Part shown: one piece after another, positions 41,788 through 50,498 of the stretch
How positions within the stretch are numbered: position 1 is the first letter of the stretch
Layout: the number at the start of each line of letters is the position of its first letter
NCBI GenBank assembly: GCA_017635675.1
Contig: JAGBLA010000213.1
Coordinates: forward strand, 1-60,263
Source of the DNA: Ruminiclostridium sp.
Lineage (GTDB): Bacteria; Bacillota; Clostridia; Oscillospirales; Ruminococcaceae
Reading direction: 5' to 3'
DNA: 60,263 nucleotides
Notes under the pieces: generated by a model
The model's database searches: none
What the model was told of the DNA's origin: nothing
Seen by the model: only the letters and a program-made list of their open reading frames with translations
Made by a program: the position numbers and the translations under genes

Positions 41788-42708
41788 ATGTCCGAACTCA
41801 AAGACTTCACATTTCAGTCCAGCACAGGAAGCAACACTATCCGCGCACGTATGTGTATGCCCGCGGAACAGCCGAGAGCAATACTTCAGATAGCACACGG
41901 CATCGCAGAGCATATCGAACGTTACGACGATTTCATGATGTATCTTGCGGAGAACGGTATATTAGCGGTGGGCAACGACCACCTCGGTCACGGTCCGTAT
42001 GCCGATGAACTCGGTTTTTTCGCGGAGAATGACGGCTGGAGCCACGTAGTTGACGATATGGATATCCTGTATCATACGATGCGCGCAAGCTATCCCTCAC
42101 TGCCGTATATCTTCTTCGGACACAGCATGGGGAGCTTTCTTACAAGAACATATCTGATACGCTACCCCAACAAACCGAATCTTGCGATAATATGCGGTAC
42201 GGGTCATCAGGCGCGCCCTGCCGTTGATGCGGGATATGCAATGGCAGAGGCTGCCGTAAAGCTTTACGGAGCGCACAGACCCGGAGAAATGCTGAACAAG
42301 ATAGCATTCGGCTCGTACAATTCACGTTACACCGATGTACGTACCGCATACGACTGGTTAAGCCGTGACACGGAAACAGTCAATAAGTATATGGCAGACG
42401 AGTAATGCGGGTTTATACCGAGCGTAGGGCTTTTCCGTGATATGATGGGCGGAGTGAAATTTATCACCGACGCTTCAAACATTGCGAAAATGAACAAGGA
42501 AACTCCCATACTGTTCATCGCGGGTTATGCTGACCCTGTCGGTGAATACGGCAAGGGAGTTAAACGGGCCTATAAAGCATTTGTCAGCGCAGGAGTTCAA
42601 CACGTACACATCAAGCTCTATCCCGGAGCGCGTCACGAGCTTCTCAACGAGCTGAACAAGGGCGAGGTCATGCAGGACATTCTGAACTGGATAGACAGCA
42701 AGCTATAA
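41788..42708 (+). pseudogene. Alpha/beta hydrolase (lysophospholipase-like), broken by an in-frame TAA
   Basis: Two segments in the same reading frame (41788-42405 and 42406-42708) together give one full-length serine hydrolase of about 305 residues. The first has the family's QIAHGIAEHIERYD, GNDHLGHG, and the nucleophile elbow GHSMGS; the second has CGFIP directly after the stop, the acid region LFIAGYADPVGEYGKG and the catalytic-His region YPGARHELLNE. The stop at 42403-42405 sits between MADE and CGF, where relatives have an ordinary residue. The truncated 205-residue product lacks the catalytic Asp and His and should be inactive. The promoter, AAGGAG site and terminator are intact, which suggests a recent mutation or a sequencing error. 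Confidence 0.88.
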
Positions 42709-42716
42709 AAAAACAG

Positions 42717-42745
42717 CAAGCCGCACACATTCCGTGTGCGGCTTG
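42717..42745. terminator. Bidirectional terminator between the hydrolase gene and fakA
   Basis: CAAGCCGCACAC (42717-42728) pairs with GTGTGCGGCTTG (42734-42745), a 12-bp perfect stem with a 5-base loop. TTTTCTTA follows on the plus strand and an A-run precedes it, giving a U-tract on the minus strand as well. Confidence 0.92.
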
Positions 42746-42750
42746 TTTTC

Positions 42751-44403
42751 TTATTCTACCGAGACCATGTAATAGTAAACCGGCTGACCGCCGTTTACAA
42801 GCGAAAGCTCAATGCTGTCGCCGAATTTCTGTTTTAAGTAGGAGAACGCGGCACGCGCGTCATCGTCCGACACATCCGCGCCGTAAATAACGGTAACATA
42901 GGAGCTGCTGCCGTTCATCAGGTGCTTCGTCACCTTGTACAGCACCTTTGAAATATCGCGGTCAACGACATTCAGCTTGCCGTTTTCCATGCCGAGTATA
43001 TCTCCGCTTTTTATCTTCTTGTCTCCCACAACGCTGTCGCGCACCGCGAAGGTCACAAGTCCTGTTCCCACATTATCCAGCGCAGCCGTCATGTTCACGC
43101 TGTTTTCCTTTACGGAAAGCTCCGGGTCGTACGTGAGCATCGCGGTTATTCCCTGCGGCACCGAACGCGACTGGAGAACGATGACCTTTCTGTCAGCGAG
43201 TTTCACAGCCTGTTCGGCTGCAAGTATGATATTCTTGTTGTTAGGAAGTACAAATACATTCTTCGCGGGTGTAGCCATTATCGCGTCGAGTATATCTTCC
43301 GTGGAGGGATTTGATGTCTGACCGCCGCGGACGATACTGTCAACCCCGAGATCGTTGAACAGAGCCTCAACTCCCGCTCCGCTCGCAACTGCCACAAACC
43401 CGACTTCCTTTTCCGGCTTCACGGGTACCGGACGGCTCTTTGACTCGTTGGCAGCCTTCTTTCTCTGAGTCTTATGCTGTTCCTTCATGTTCTCTATCTT
43501 CATATTGGTAAGATAACCGAAGGTAAGTCCTTTTTCAAACGCAAGACCCGGATGGTCGGTATGGACGTGTATCTTGATGATGCTGTCGTCGTCAACTACC
43601 ACGACACTGTCGCCTATGCTTTCGAGATACGCGCGCAGCTTTGTTGCGTCATCGCAGTTCTCACGCTTGTTTACTATATATTCCGTACAATACGTAAACT
43701 TTATATCGGTCTCAAATGTTCCTGCAGCGTTCTTGCTCACAAGTGCTATCTCACGCTTTTCTTCGGCAGCTTCCTTGTTTTCAATGATACCGTCGCCCTT
43801 GACTACACTGTAAATACCCTTGAAAATAAGCAGAAAGCCCATTGCGCCGGAGTCAACGACCCCTGCCTTTTTGAGAGCGGGCAAAAGCTCCGGAGTACGG
43901 TCAAGCGACTCTTCGCCGGCAGTTATGAGCGCTTCGAAGACCTCCATGGCGTCGTCGGTCTCCTCCGCTTTTTTCAAAGCGGCTTCGGAAGCTTCACGTG
44001 AAACAGTGAGCACAGTTCCCTCGGTAGGTTTCATTACCGATTTGTATGCCGCTTTTACACCGAGGTCGAGAGCCGCCGCAAAATCAGCTCCTGTCGCCGA
44101 TTCCTTATCCTTCAGCCCTTTCGATATTCCTCTGAACAGCAGTGACAGTATAACGCCTGAATTACCGCGCGCTCCGCGCAGCATACCCGATGCGGCGGCA
44201 GCGGATACGACGCTCACTGTTACGCTGTCGTCCATAGCTTCGAGCTCGGACAGCGCATTTCTGATCGTCATGGACATATTGGTTCCCGTATCGCCGTCGG
44301 GTACCGGGAATACGTTGAGTTCGTCCACTCTGTTCTTGTTGTTGATAATGTTGTGCGCGCCGGATATGATACCGTCGCGCAGCAGCTTGCCGCTTATCTC
44401 CAA
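42751..44403 (-). CDS. fakA: Fatty acid kinase catalytic subunit FakA (DAK2 domain protein)
   Basis: ATP-dependent kinase subunit that phosphorylates fatty acids presented by FakB proteins, feeding exogenous fatty acids into phospholipids. The 550-residue length is typical. The DAK2/DhaL nucleotide domain is at 1-200 (ELNVFPVPDGDTGTNMSMT, GARGNSGVILSLLFRG, LRTPE-like helix, DSGAMGFLLIFKG), followed by the FakA middle and C-terminal domains (YCTEYIV, IKIHVHTDHPGLAFEKG, NKNIILAAEQAVKL, GGQPVYYYMVSVE). Translation appears to start at a TTG with AAGGA 9 bases upstream. It follows the flavodoxin and Asp23 genes; Asp23-FakA pairing (yloU-yloV) is common in Firmicutes. Confidence 0.93.
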   Translation of the reverse strand: MEISGKLLRDGIISGAHNIINNKNRVDELNVFPVPDGDTGTNMSMTIRNALSELEAMDDSVTVSVVSAAAASGMLRGARGNSGVILSLLFRGISKGLKDKESATGADFAAALDLGVKAAYKSVMKPTEGTVLTVSREASEAALKKAEETDDAMEVFEALITAGEESLDRTPELLPALKKAGVVDSGAMGFLLIFKGIYSVVKGDGIIENKEAAEEKREIALVSKNAAGTFETDIKFTYCTEYIVNKRENCDDATKLRAYLESIGDSVVVVDDDSIIKIHVHTDHPGLAFEKGLTFGYLTNMKIENMKEQHKTQRKKAANESKSRPVPVKPEKEVGFVAVASGAGVEALFNDLGVDSIVRGGQTSNPSTEDILDAIMATPAKNVFVLPNNKNIILAAEQAVKLADRKVIVLQSRSVPQGITAMLTYDPELSVKENSVNMTAALDNVGTGLVTFAVRDSVVGDKKIKSGDILGMENGKLNVVDRDISKVLYKVTKHLMNGSSSYVTVIYGADVSDDDARAAFSYLKQKFGDSIELSLVNGGQPVYYYMVSVE

Positions 44404-44428
44404 ATCGACACTTCCTTTTTCACAGCCT

Positions 44429-44917
44429 TTACCGGCTGCTGAAATTCTTTTCTATGAAATCAACTATAAGCTTTGAATTCTTTTCTTTATCCCTTAACGG
44501 ATCGGTAAGACTAAGACTGTCGGTAATATTGCTCCCCGGCAGATTGTCGGCAAGTTTCTTTAAAGCTTTTTCCGCGTTGCCGCCTGCCGAACAGGCAATA
44601 ACGTAAACCTTTTTCCCGCTTAGATCATGATCGTTCAGAAACGAAGCTACCGCGGGAGGATAGCTTCCCGCCCAGACCGGGAATCCTATGATGATATTGC
44701 TGTATGCGGAAATATCATATTTAAGAGGAGCGAGTTTCGGTTTCTCGTTGAACACAACGCTCTTGCCGCCCCAGAAGAATTTGCCCGCGCCCTTTTTCGG
44801 CGGTTCTTTTTCGGGAACAAGCCTTTCCACGTCCATTTCCGCAGTCTCTGACGCTGTCTCCGCTACAAATGCCGTGTTTCCCTCAAGTGAATAAAACACA
44901 AAAAGTGTATCAGTCAT
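44429..44917 (-). CDS. Flavodoxin-family protein
   Basis: A 162-residue FMN-binding fold protein. The phosphate-binding loop SLEGNT (10-15) follows FVFY, and IIIGFPVWAGSYPPAV and VIACSAGGNAEKAL mark the flavin isoalloxazine loops. A longer loop (about 30-65, Lys/Pro-rich) is typical of the subgroup of flavodoxins annotated as possible oxidoreductases in clostridia. It lies between fakA and asp23 in one operon; the link to lipid metabolism is unexplained. Confidence 0.87.
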   Translation of the reverse strand: MTDTLFVFYSLEGNTAFVAETASETAEMDVERLVPEKEPPKKGAGKFFWGGKSVVFNEKPKLAPLKYDISAYSNIIIGFPVWAGSYPPAVASFLNDHDLSGKKVYVIACSAGGNAEKALKKLADNLPGSNITDSLSLTDPLRDKEKNSKLIVDFIEKNFSSR

Positions 44918-44926
44918 AAGCTTTCC

Positions 44927-45286
44927 TCAATTTGTAAGCCCGTCAACATAAACATCGACTTTTTCCACCGTAAGCCTTGTCTGCTCCTCCACCGCATAGC
45001 GGAGCTTATTCTTTATGCTCGCAACCACCGCGGATATATTGACACCGTACATCACGGAAATATGGATACCTATGCTTACTCTGCCGTTTCTGATATGAAC
45101 ATTCACGCCTTTGTTTATCCCGAGCACGTTTCCGAGTGCGGGAATCAGGTCGGCAATACGTTCCGCAGGAGTTGACGCGTTCATTGCCGAAACTCCGAAA
45201 CAGCTCGTCGCAGTATTTGCAATAAGCGATACAAAGAATGATTTTGTAAACTCTATACCGCCGAGGTGATTGTGGACTACTATCAT
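44927..45286 (-). CDS. Asp23/Gls24 family protein (YloU-like)
   Basis: A 119-residue Asp23-family protein with the shortened N-terminus of the group adjacent to fakA: SFFVSLIANTATSCFGVSAM and NVHIRNGRVSIGIHISVMYGVNI, ending VEKVDVYVDGLTN. In Firmicutes it sits before fakA (yloU-yloV). I start at the ATG at 45286 with AAGGAGG 7 bases upstream. The second Asp23 paralogue of the window is at 16632. Confidence 0.9.
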   Translation of the reverse strand: MIVVHNHLGGIEFTKSFFVSLIANTATSCFGVSAMNASTPAERIADLIPALGNVLGINKGVNVHIRNGRVSIGIHISVMYGVNISAVVASIKNKLRYAVEEQTRLTVEKVDVYVDGLTN

Positions 45287-45316
45287 AATACAGTCCTCCT
45301 TGCGTTCTGACAAAAT

Positions 45317-45345
45317 ATTATAGCACACTTCTCTGAAAAAAGCAA
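45317..45345 (-). promoter_or_regulatory. Promoter of asp23-flavodoxin-fakA, overlapping the ispE terminator
   Basis: Minus strand TTGCTT (45345-45340), 17 bases, TATAAT (45322-45317) with TGC extension. The -35 hexamer is the 3' arm of the ispE terminator stem, so one sequence serves both. Confidence 0.6.
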
Positions 45346-45359
45346 TACCTAAATTGCTT
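45340..45359 (-). terminator. Intrinsic terminator overlapping the ispE stop codon
   Basis: Minus strand AAGCAAT (45359-45353), a 6-base loop containing the TAG stop of ispE, ATTGCTT (45346-45340), then TTTTT. A 7-bp stem with a good U-tract. Confidence 0.7.
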
Positions 45360-46185
45360 GAACAGCTAATTTTATGACATCATCGCTTATCATGCCTGCT
45401 GCTTTCTCAGCCGCGGTAATATCCGAAAATATACCGAATACCGCGCTGCCGCTTCCGGTCATGCAGGCACACTCTGCGCCGAAACTCATCAGAAGTCTCT
45501 TAAATTCATTTATTCTACGGTCATTGTACAATCTCTCAAAGACATTGTACACATTTGCGTTCAAATACGAACGCTCTGAGCCGATCCTCTTACAGAACTC
45601 GTCAAAGCCGTCTATTTCAGATACCGGCTTTTTATCATAATCCCTGTACGCTTCCGCTGTCGGGCAGCTGAACCCGGGCTTTATCACAAGCGCCGCAAAA
45701 TCAGCGCATTCAATCGGCTGCATGATATCTCCGATGCCTGTGCATCTTGCTGTTCCTCCCATTATACAAAAAGGAACATCTGCTCCCAATGACGCTCCGA
45801 GCGAACATAAACTATCAGTACTCAAAGGTCTTCCGCACAGCTCGTTCAGAGCCGTAAGAACTGCCGCACCGTCAGCGCTGGAGCCCCCGAGACCTGCTTC
45901 AACGGGAATTCGCTTGTGTATGCGTATAACTGCTCCGATGTCCTTTCCAAGCCTTCCGGAAAACAGCTTTACAGCTCTGTATGCTATATTTCGGCTGTCA
46001 GTTGGTATTCCGGGAGTCTCGCAATGTATAACGACATCACTGCCTGAACGGGTCTCGATTTCCACATCATCATGAAGGTCTATCCGACGCATGACCGTGT
46101 TGAGAGTGTGATAGCCGTCAGCGCGCTTTCCTGTTATATCCAGCCACAGATTGAGCTTTGCGTATGCCTTAACGGTCAAGCTCAT
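45349..46185 (-). CDS. ispE: 4-diphosphocytidyl-2-C-methyl-D-erythritol kinase
   Basis: GHMP-family kinase that phosphorylates the 2-hydroxyl of CDP-methylerythritol, the fourth step of the MEP pathway. The 278-residue protein shows AYAKLNLWLDITGKRADGYH at the N-terminus (substrate binding), the ATP loop VEAGLGGSSADGAAVL (95-110), and the C-terminal CACMTGSGSAVFGIF segment. It overlaps the aminotransferase gene by 17 bases, an uncommon neighbour for ispE, and ends in its own terminator. Confidence 0.95.
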   Translation of the reverse strand: MSLTVKAYAKLNLWLDITGKRADGYHTLNTVMRRIDLHDDVEIETRSGSDVVIHCETPGIPTDSRNIAYRAVKLFSGRLGKDIGAVIRIHKRIPVEAGLGGSSADGAAVLTALNELCGRPLSTDSLCSLGASLGADVPFCIMGGTARCTGIGDIMQPIECADFAALVIKPGFSCPTAEAYRDYDKKPVSEIDGFDEFCKRIGSERSYLNANVYNVFERLYNDRRINEFKRLLMSFGAECACMTGSGSAVFGIFSDITAAEKAAGMISDDVIKLAVQAI

Positions 46186-47341
46186 TGATAAACTCCTTGA
46201 TACGTTTCAGCGCCTGAAGAATGTGGTTTATGGAATACGCGTAGCTTACCCGGATATACCCTTCTCCGCACTCACCGAACGCGTCACCCGGAACTACCGC
46301 GACTTTCTTCTGTTCGATTAGGCGCAGACAAAAATCCTGCGATGAAAGACCTGTTGACTTTATGCACGGGAACACATAAAATGCGCCCTCGGGCTCAAAG
46401 CACTCAAGTCCCATTTCGTTGAAACCGTTCACGATCAGCTTTCGGCGCATATCGTACTCGCCCACCATGTAGTCGATATCCTCACGGCACTCACGGAGCG
46501 CGGTCACAGCGGCGTATTGGCTCACTGTAGGAGCGCTCATGATGCCGTACTGATGTATTTTCAGCATCTGTGTGATTATCGGAGCAGGTCCCGCCGCAAA
46601 TCCAAGTCTCCAGCCTGTCATAGCAAAAGCCTTTGAGAAACCGTTTATAACTATGGTACGCTCGCGCATACCCTCGAATTCCGCTATGGATACGTGCTTA
46701 ACATCGCCATAGGTAAGCTCGGAGTATATTTCGTCAGATATCACGATTATATTCTTTTCACGCAGTATCTCCGCTATTTTTGCAAGCTCGTCACGGCGCA
46801 TCACCGCACCTGTCGGGTTGTTAGGGTACGGGAGAACAAGAGCCTTTGTTCTGGGAGTGATGCCTGCAAGAAGAGCCTCGGGAGTAAGCTTGAACTTATC
46901 CTCCGCCTTGGTCTCTATCGGCACCGGCACACCGTCGGCAAGCCTTATCAGTGGGTCGTAGCACACAAAGCTCGGCTCGCACACGAGAACCTCGTCACCG
47001 GGATTGAGAAGTGCGCGGAACGCCGCGTCGATAGCTTCCGAACCTCCCACTGTAACAATTATTTCGTGAGCAGGGTCATACTTTACTTTGATAGTTTCAT
47101 CAAGGTACCCCGCGATAGCGCCGCGAAGCGTATCAAGACCGGCATTTGAAGTATATGCGGTCTTTCCCTTTTCAAGTGTGCGGATAGCCTCCTTGCGTAT
47201 GATGAACGGGGTCTTGAAATCCGGCTCACCTACGGAAAGGCTTATAACATCTTTCACCGACGCCGCAATATCAAAGAATTTCCGTATTCCCGAAAACTTG
47301 ATCCCCTGAGTCTTCTGTGAGAGTATTTCTTCGTAATTCAT
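46169..47341 (-). CDS. Class I/II PLP-dependent aminotransferase
   Basis: A 390-residue fold-type I aminotransferase, probably of the aspartate/aromatic group. Visible are SLSVGEPDF, GKTAYTSNAGLDTLRGAI, PYPNNPTGAVM (Asn), ISDEIYSELTYG (Asp and Tyr) and the PLP lysine in INGFSKAFAMTGWRLGF, with the C-terminal Arg in YIRVSYA. The start ATG at 47341 overlaps the TGA stop of the Lrp gene, so translation is coupled. An Lrp/AsnC regulator gene directly before an aminotransferase is common in clostridia and suggests amino-acid-responsive control. Exact substrate unknown. Confidence 0.92.
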   Translation of the reverse strand: MNYEEILSQKTQGIKFSGIRKFFDIAASVKDVISLSVGEPDFKTPFIIRKEAIRTLEKGKTAYTSNAGLDTLRGAIAGYLDETIKVKYDPAHEIIVTVGGSEAIDAAFRALLNPGDEVLVCEPSFVCYDPLIRLADGVPVPIETKAEDKFKLTPEALLAGITPRTKALVLPYPNNPTGAVMRRDELAKIAEILREKNIIVISDEIYSELTYGDVKHVSIAEFEGMRERTIVINGFSKAFAMTGWRLGFAAGPAPIITQMLKIHQYGIMSAPTVSQYAAVTALRECREDIDYMVGEYDMRRKLIVNGFNEMGLECFEPEGAFYVFPCIKSTGLSSQDFCLRLIEQKKVAVVPGDAFGECGEGYIRVSYAYSINHILQALKRIKEFINELDR

Positions 47342-47820
47342 CACGGACCCACCATTCCCCTCTCGTCGTCCTCGACCAGCGGAAACTCAATGCCTTTTTC
47401 CTTGTATCTGCGAAGAATGAAGTGGGTCGTGGTGGAAAGTACGCCGTCGATCGGAGCAAGCTTGTCAGACACAAAAAGTGCTACCTCACGCAGATTAGTA
47501 CCGCGGATAGTCACAGAGAGATCGAAAGAACCGCTCATCAGGTAAACGCTGTCCACCTCTTTATACTGCGCAAGCATCGTAGCTATCTCGTTATATCCGT
47601 GCTCCGCCTGAGGAGATACCTTGATCTCGATGAATGCGGTAACGCAGTTTCTGTCAACCTCTTCTTCGTTGATTATCGCAGAGTAGCCGATTATCATTCC
47701 CGCGTTTTCAAGTTCATTGAGCTCCTTCTCGATCTCGTCGGAAGTCTTTCCAAGCATGACCGCAAGCTCTTCATTGGTCAGCCGTGAATTCTTGCGTAAA
47801 AGCTCTACAAGTTTGTTCAT
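47341..47820 (-). CDS. Lrp/AsnC family transcriptional regulator
   Basis: A 159-residue regulator: an N-terminal winged helix-turn-helix (about 1-50, NSRLTNEELAVMLGKTSDEIEKELNELENAGMI) and a C-terminal RAM/ACT-like ligand-binding domain (TAFIEIKVSPQAEHGYNEIA, VDSVYLMSGSFDLSVTIRG, GVLSTTTHFIL). Probably senses an amino acid and controls its own operon with the aminotransferase. It lies 21 bases after the PHP-domain gene. Confidence 0.92.
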   Translation of the reverse strand: MNKLVELLRKNSRLTNEELAVMLGKTSDEIEKELNELENAGMIIGYSAIINEEEVDRNCVTAFIEIKVSPQAEHGYNEIATMLAQYKEVDSVYLMSGSFDLSVTIRGTNLREVALFVSDKLAPIDGVLSTTTHFILRRYKEKGIEFPLVEDDERGMVGP

Positions 47821-47841
47821 ATCTTTATCCTTTCTGTACGT

Positions 47842-48651
47842 TCATATCTCAACGAACGTCGGTTTTCTGTTTTTAAACACCGCTATTCTGTCAAATCCCG
47901 CCTCACGCGCCGCAGCGATGCCCTCCTCGATCCCCTTTCCGAGATCGTCTGTGCAGTGCGCGTCGGAGCCGACAGTAAGTATCTCCCCGCCGAGCTCACG
48001 GTACCGCTTCACCATTGACGCTTCCGGCATAAGCCTGTTAAGTTTCTGCCGCAGCCCCGATGTATTTATCTCGATACCGCAGCCGTTTCTTATCAATGCT
48101 CTGAATATCTCGTCAAGCCTGCCTTTCCACCGCTGCATATCGATCTTTATGCCGTACTCGCCTACTATATACCGCAGCGGATAGGTGATATGCGCCATAA
48201 CGTCGAATTTTCCCCATTCCGCAGTTTCAAGAAGCTCATCAAAGTAAATGTCCAGCAGCTTTATCGGGTCAAGCTTGTTATGATCAAGAAAATAGAAATC
48301 GTCATATCCTCGGACATTATGAACAGAGCCGATAACAAAATCATAACCGTTCTCTCTCAGCAGCCTTTCGGCTGTCTCAGGCTCATGTACAGCCTGCCCG
48401 AGCTCCACGCCATACAGGAGCGTCACTTTGTCCGCATATCTCTTCCGAAGCTCCGGAATCTGCTCACGCGCACCGTTTACAGTAGTTTCAATGTCCTGAT
48501 CCGGGTCAGCGTGATCGCCGAGGTCAACATGGTCTGTAAGAGCATAGTACATTACCCCAAGCTCAACAGCCCGCCTTACCATTTCCTCAGCGCTGCTCTT
48601 CCCGTCAAAGGACAGATCGCAGTGAGAATGCAGGTCAAACAGCACAGCCAC
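47842..48651 (-). CDS. PHP-domain phosphatase, histidinol-phosphatase (HisJ/HisK) type
   Basis: A 269-residue metal-dependent phosphoesterase with the PHP motifs DLHSHCDLSFDG, ALTDHVD, YGVELGQAV, VIGSVHNV, DVMAHITYPLRY, IEINTSGLR and TVGSDAHCTDDLG, which supply the trinuclear metal ligands. It resembles the histidinol-phosphatase group of Firmicutes, but no other his genes are here, so the substrate is not certain. I take the GTG at 48651, with AGGTGG 9 bases upstream, as the start, because an earlier in-frame GTG overlaps that site. Confidence 0.85.
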   Translation of the reverse strand: MAVLFDLHSHCDLSFDGKSSAEEMVRRAVELGVMYYALTDHVDLGDHADPDQDIETTVNGAREQIPELRKRYADKVTLLYGVELGQAVHEPETAERLLRENGYDFVIGSVHNVRGYDDFYFLDHNKLDPIKLLDIYFDELLETAEWGKFDVMAHITYPLRYIVGEYGIKIDMQRWKGRLDEIFRALIRNGCGIEINTSGLRQKLNRLMPEASMVKRYRELGGEILTVGSDAHCTDDLGKGIEEGIAAAREAGFDRIAVFKNRKPTFVEI

Positions 48652-48685
48652 GCTTTTCACCACCTTTCAAGCATTTAATATTTAT

Positions 48686-48714
48686 ATTATACTATATTTT
48701 TTGAAATTTGTCCA
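48686..48714 (-). promoter_or_regulatory. Sigma-A promoter of the PHP-lrp-aminotransferase-ispE operon
   Basis: Minus strand TGGACA (48714-48709), 17 bases, TATAAT (48691-48686), 34 bases before the GTG start at 48651. Confidence 0.75.
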
Positions 48715-48722
48715 TAATTTTC

Positions 48723-48751
48723 TTTACTTTTTTTGGAAAATATAGTATAAT
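48723..48751 (+). promoter_or_regulatory. Sigma-A promoter of the ACT-UPF0210 pair
   Basis: TTTACT (48723-48728), 17 bases, TATAAT (48746-48751), 56 bases before the ATG. It lies back to back with the PHP-gene promoter; the two -35 elements are 8 bases apart. Confidence 0.65.
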
Positions 48752-48807
48752 ATATTCTATGATTGCAATATGCAGCAAAAACCATATAAAGAAAGGACAT
48801 ATTTGAT

Positions 48808-49077
48808 ATGAGAGCAGTAGTTGCGGTTATAGGAAAGGACACGGTCGGAATACTTGCCAAGATCTGTACGATCTGTGCGGAGGCAAACGCGAACGTCATG
48901 GACGTGACACAGACTATAATGCAGGATCTTTTTGCGATGACAATGCTTATCGACATAACAAAGTGTGAGGATCACTACTCCGAGCTTTCCGACAAGCTCA
49001 CTAAGGCAGGCGAGGAAATGGGGCTCCAGATCCATGTTATGCACGAGGACATCTTCAACGCGATGCACAGAATATAA
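48808..49077 (+). CDS. ACT domain protein (UPF0237)
   Basis: An 89-residue protein that consists of a single ACT domain (AVVAVIGKDTVGILAKICTI, ANVMDVTQTIMQDLFAMTMLIDI). ACT domains bind amino acids or other small ligands and often act as regulatory subunits. It is paired in one operon, 18 bases apart, with the UPF0210 gene, a conserved two-gene unit in many bacteria and archaea. Its ligand is not known. AAAGGA precedes the ATG. Confidence 0.9.
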   Translation: MRAVVAVIGKDTVGILAKICTICAEANANVMDVTQTIMQDLFAMTMLIDITKCEDHYSELSDKLTKAGEEMGLQIHVMHEDIFNAMHRI

Positions 49078-49095
49078 TGCGAGAGGTTCGGTAAA

Positions 49096-50454
49096 ATGGT
49101 TTTAAATTCAAACGATATACTTGAAACTATCAAGATGATACAGGAGGAAAACCTTGATATCCGTACTATCACTATGGGTATCAGCCTTCTTGACTGTATC
49201 GACAGCGATATCGACAAGGCGTGCGCTAAAGTGTACGACAAGATGATGCGCCTTGCCTGCAACCATGTAAAGACAGGAGAGGACATTGAAAAACGCTATG
49301 GCATTCCGATAATCAACAAGCGTCTTTCGGTAACTCCTATCGCCATGCTTGCGGCTGCCGCAAAGGGCAGTCCGGTAAAATTCGCTCAGACTCTCCAGAA
49401 AGTTGCCGACGAAACCGGAGTAAACTACGTCGGAGGGTATTCGGCACTTGTACACAAGGGTTTCTCGGCAGGTGACCGCGAACTTATGGAATCTATACCC
49501 GAAGCCCTCTCGGTCACCACAAAGGTCTGCTCTTCGGTAAATGTCGGCTCCACACGCGCAGGTATCAATATGAATGCTGTTGCGCTCATGGGCAGGATAA
49601 TAAAGCAGGCAAGCGAAATGACCGCAAAGGATCACTGTTTCGGCGCAGCAAAGATAGTTGTATTCTGCAACGCCGTCGAGGATAACCCATTTATGGCAGG
49701 TGCGTTCCATGGTGTAGGAGAACCCGACTGTGTTATAAACGTAGGCGTAAGCGGTCCCGGCGTTGTAAGAGCAGCTCTTGCGAAAATGCCCGATGCGAGC
49801 ATCGACGAGGTAGCCGACACTATCAAAAAGACAGCCTTCAAAGTGACACGTATGGGTCAGCTCGTCGGCACCGAAGCCAGCAAGATACTTGGAGTTCCTT
49901 TCGGAATAGTAGATCTTTCCCTCGCCCCCACCCCGGCGGTAGGCGATTCCGTGGCACATATCCTCGAAGAGATAGGACTTGAAAGCTGCGGAGCTTACGG
50001 AACTACTGCTGCGCTCGCTCTGCTGAACGACGCTGTGAAAAAAGGCGGCGTAATGGCTTCATCGCGTGTAGGCGGACTTTCGGGAGCCTTTATCCCGGTA
50101 TCCGAGGACGCCGGCATGATAGACGCTGTAAACTGCGGCTCGCTGTGTCTTGAAAAGCTTGAAGCAATGACCGCGGTCTGCTCCGTGGGACTTGACATGA
50201 TAGTGATCCCCGGAGACACTCCGGAAGAAATAATCTCCGCGATAATCGCGGACGAAGCTGCTATCGGCATGGTGAACAGCAAAACCACCGCAGTCCGCGT
50301 TATCCCCGCTATCGGCATGAAGGAGGGCGAAACACTCGAATTCGGCGGTCTGTTCGGAAGCGGTCCCGTTATGCCAGTCAATAAATTCTCACCCGCAAAA
50401 TTCATCTCCCGCGGCGGTCATATCCCGGCACCTCTGCAAAGCCTGAAAAACTGA
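49096..50454 (+). CDS. UPF0210 (PFL family) protein
   Basis: A 452-residue cytoplasmic protein of the UPF0210/DUF711 family. Conserved parts are [14 protein letters not shown], the [15 protein letters not shown] segment, [52 protein letters not shown] and [11 protein letters not shown]. The family is related in sequence to glycyl radical-like proteins in name only; no radical glycine motif is seen. Function unknown. It shares an operon with the ACT gene, which suggests ligand control. A strong terminator follows. Confidence 0.92.
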   Translation: MVLNSNDILETIKMIQEENLDIRTITMGISLLDCIDSDIDKACAKVYDKMMRLACNHVKTGEDIEKRYGIPIINKRLSVTPIAMLAAAAKGSPVKFAQTLQKVADETGVNYVGGYSALVHKGFSAGDRELMESIPEALSVTTKVCSSVNVGSTRAGINMNAVALMGRIIKQASEMTAKDHCFGAAKIVVFCNAVEDNPFMAGAFHGVGEPDCVINVGVSGPGVVRAALAKMPDASIDEVADTIKKTAFKVTRMGQLVGTEASKILGVPFGIVDLSLAPTPAVGDSVAHILEEIGLESCGAYGTTAALALLNDAVKKGGVMASSRVGGLSGAFIPVSEDAGMIDAVNCGSLCLEKLEAMTAVCSVGLDMIVIPGDTPEEIISAIIADEAAIGMVNSKTTAVRVIPAIGMKEGETLEFGGLFGSGPVMPVNKFSPAKFISRGGHIPAPLQSLKN

Positions 50455-50467
50455 GCAATTAAAAAAT

Positions 50468-50491
50468 GCTCCGTTTCAACCGAAACGGAGC
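50468..50491. terminator. Bidirectional terminator between UPF0210 and EAL-repeat genes
   Basis: GCTCCGTTTC (50468-50477) and GAAACGGAGC (50482-50491), a 10-bp perfect stem with an AACC loop. GTTTATTTTATT follows on the plus strand and, on the minus strand, ATTTTTTAATT. Confidence 0.93.
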
Positions 50492-50498
50492 GTTTATT

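Noticed and set aside
49108-49959. Open frame of 283 codons on the minus strand
   Set aside because: It is antisense to the UPF0210 gene, Cys/Tyr/His-rich and without motifs; a shadow of the real frame.
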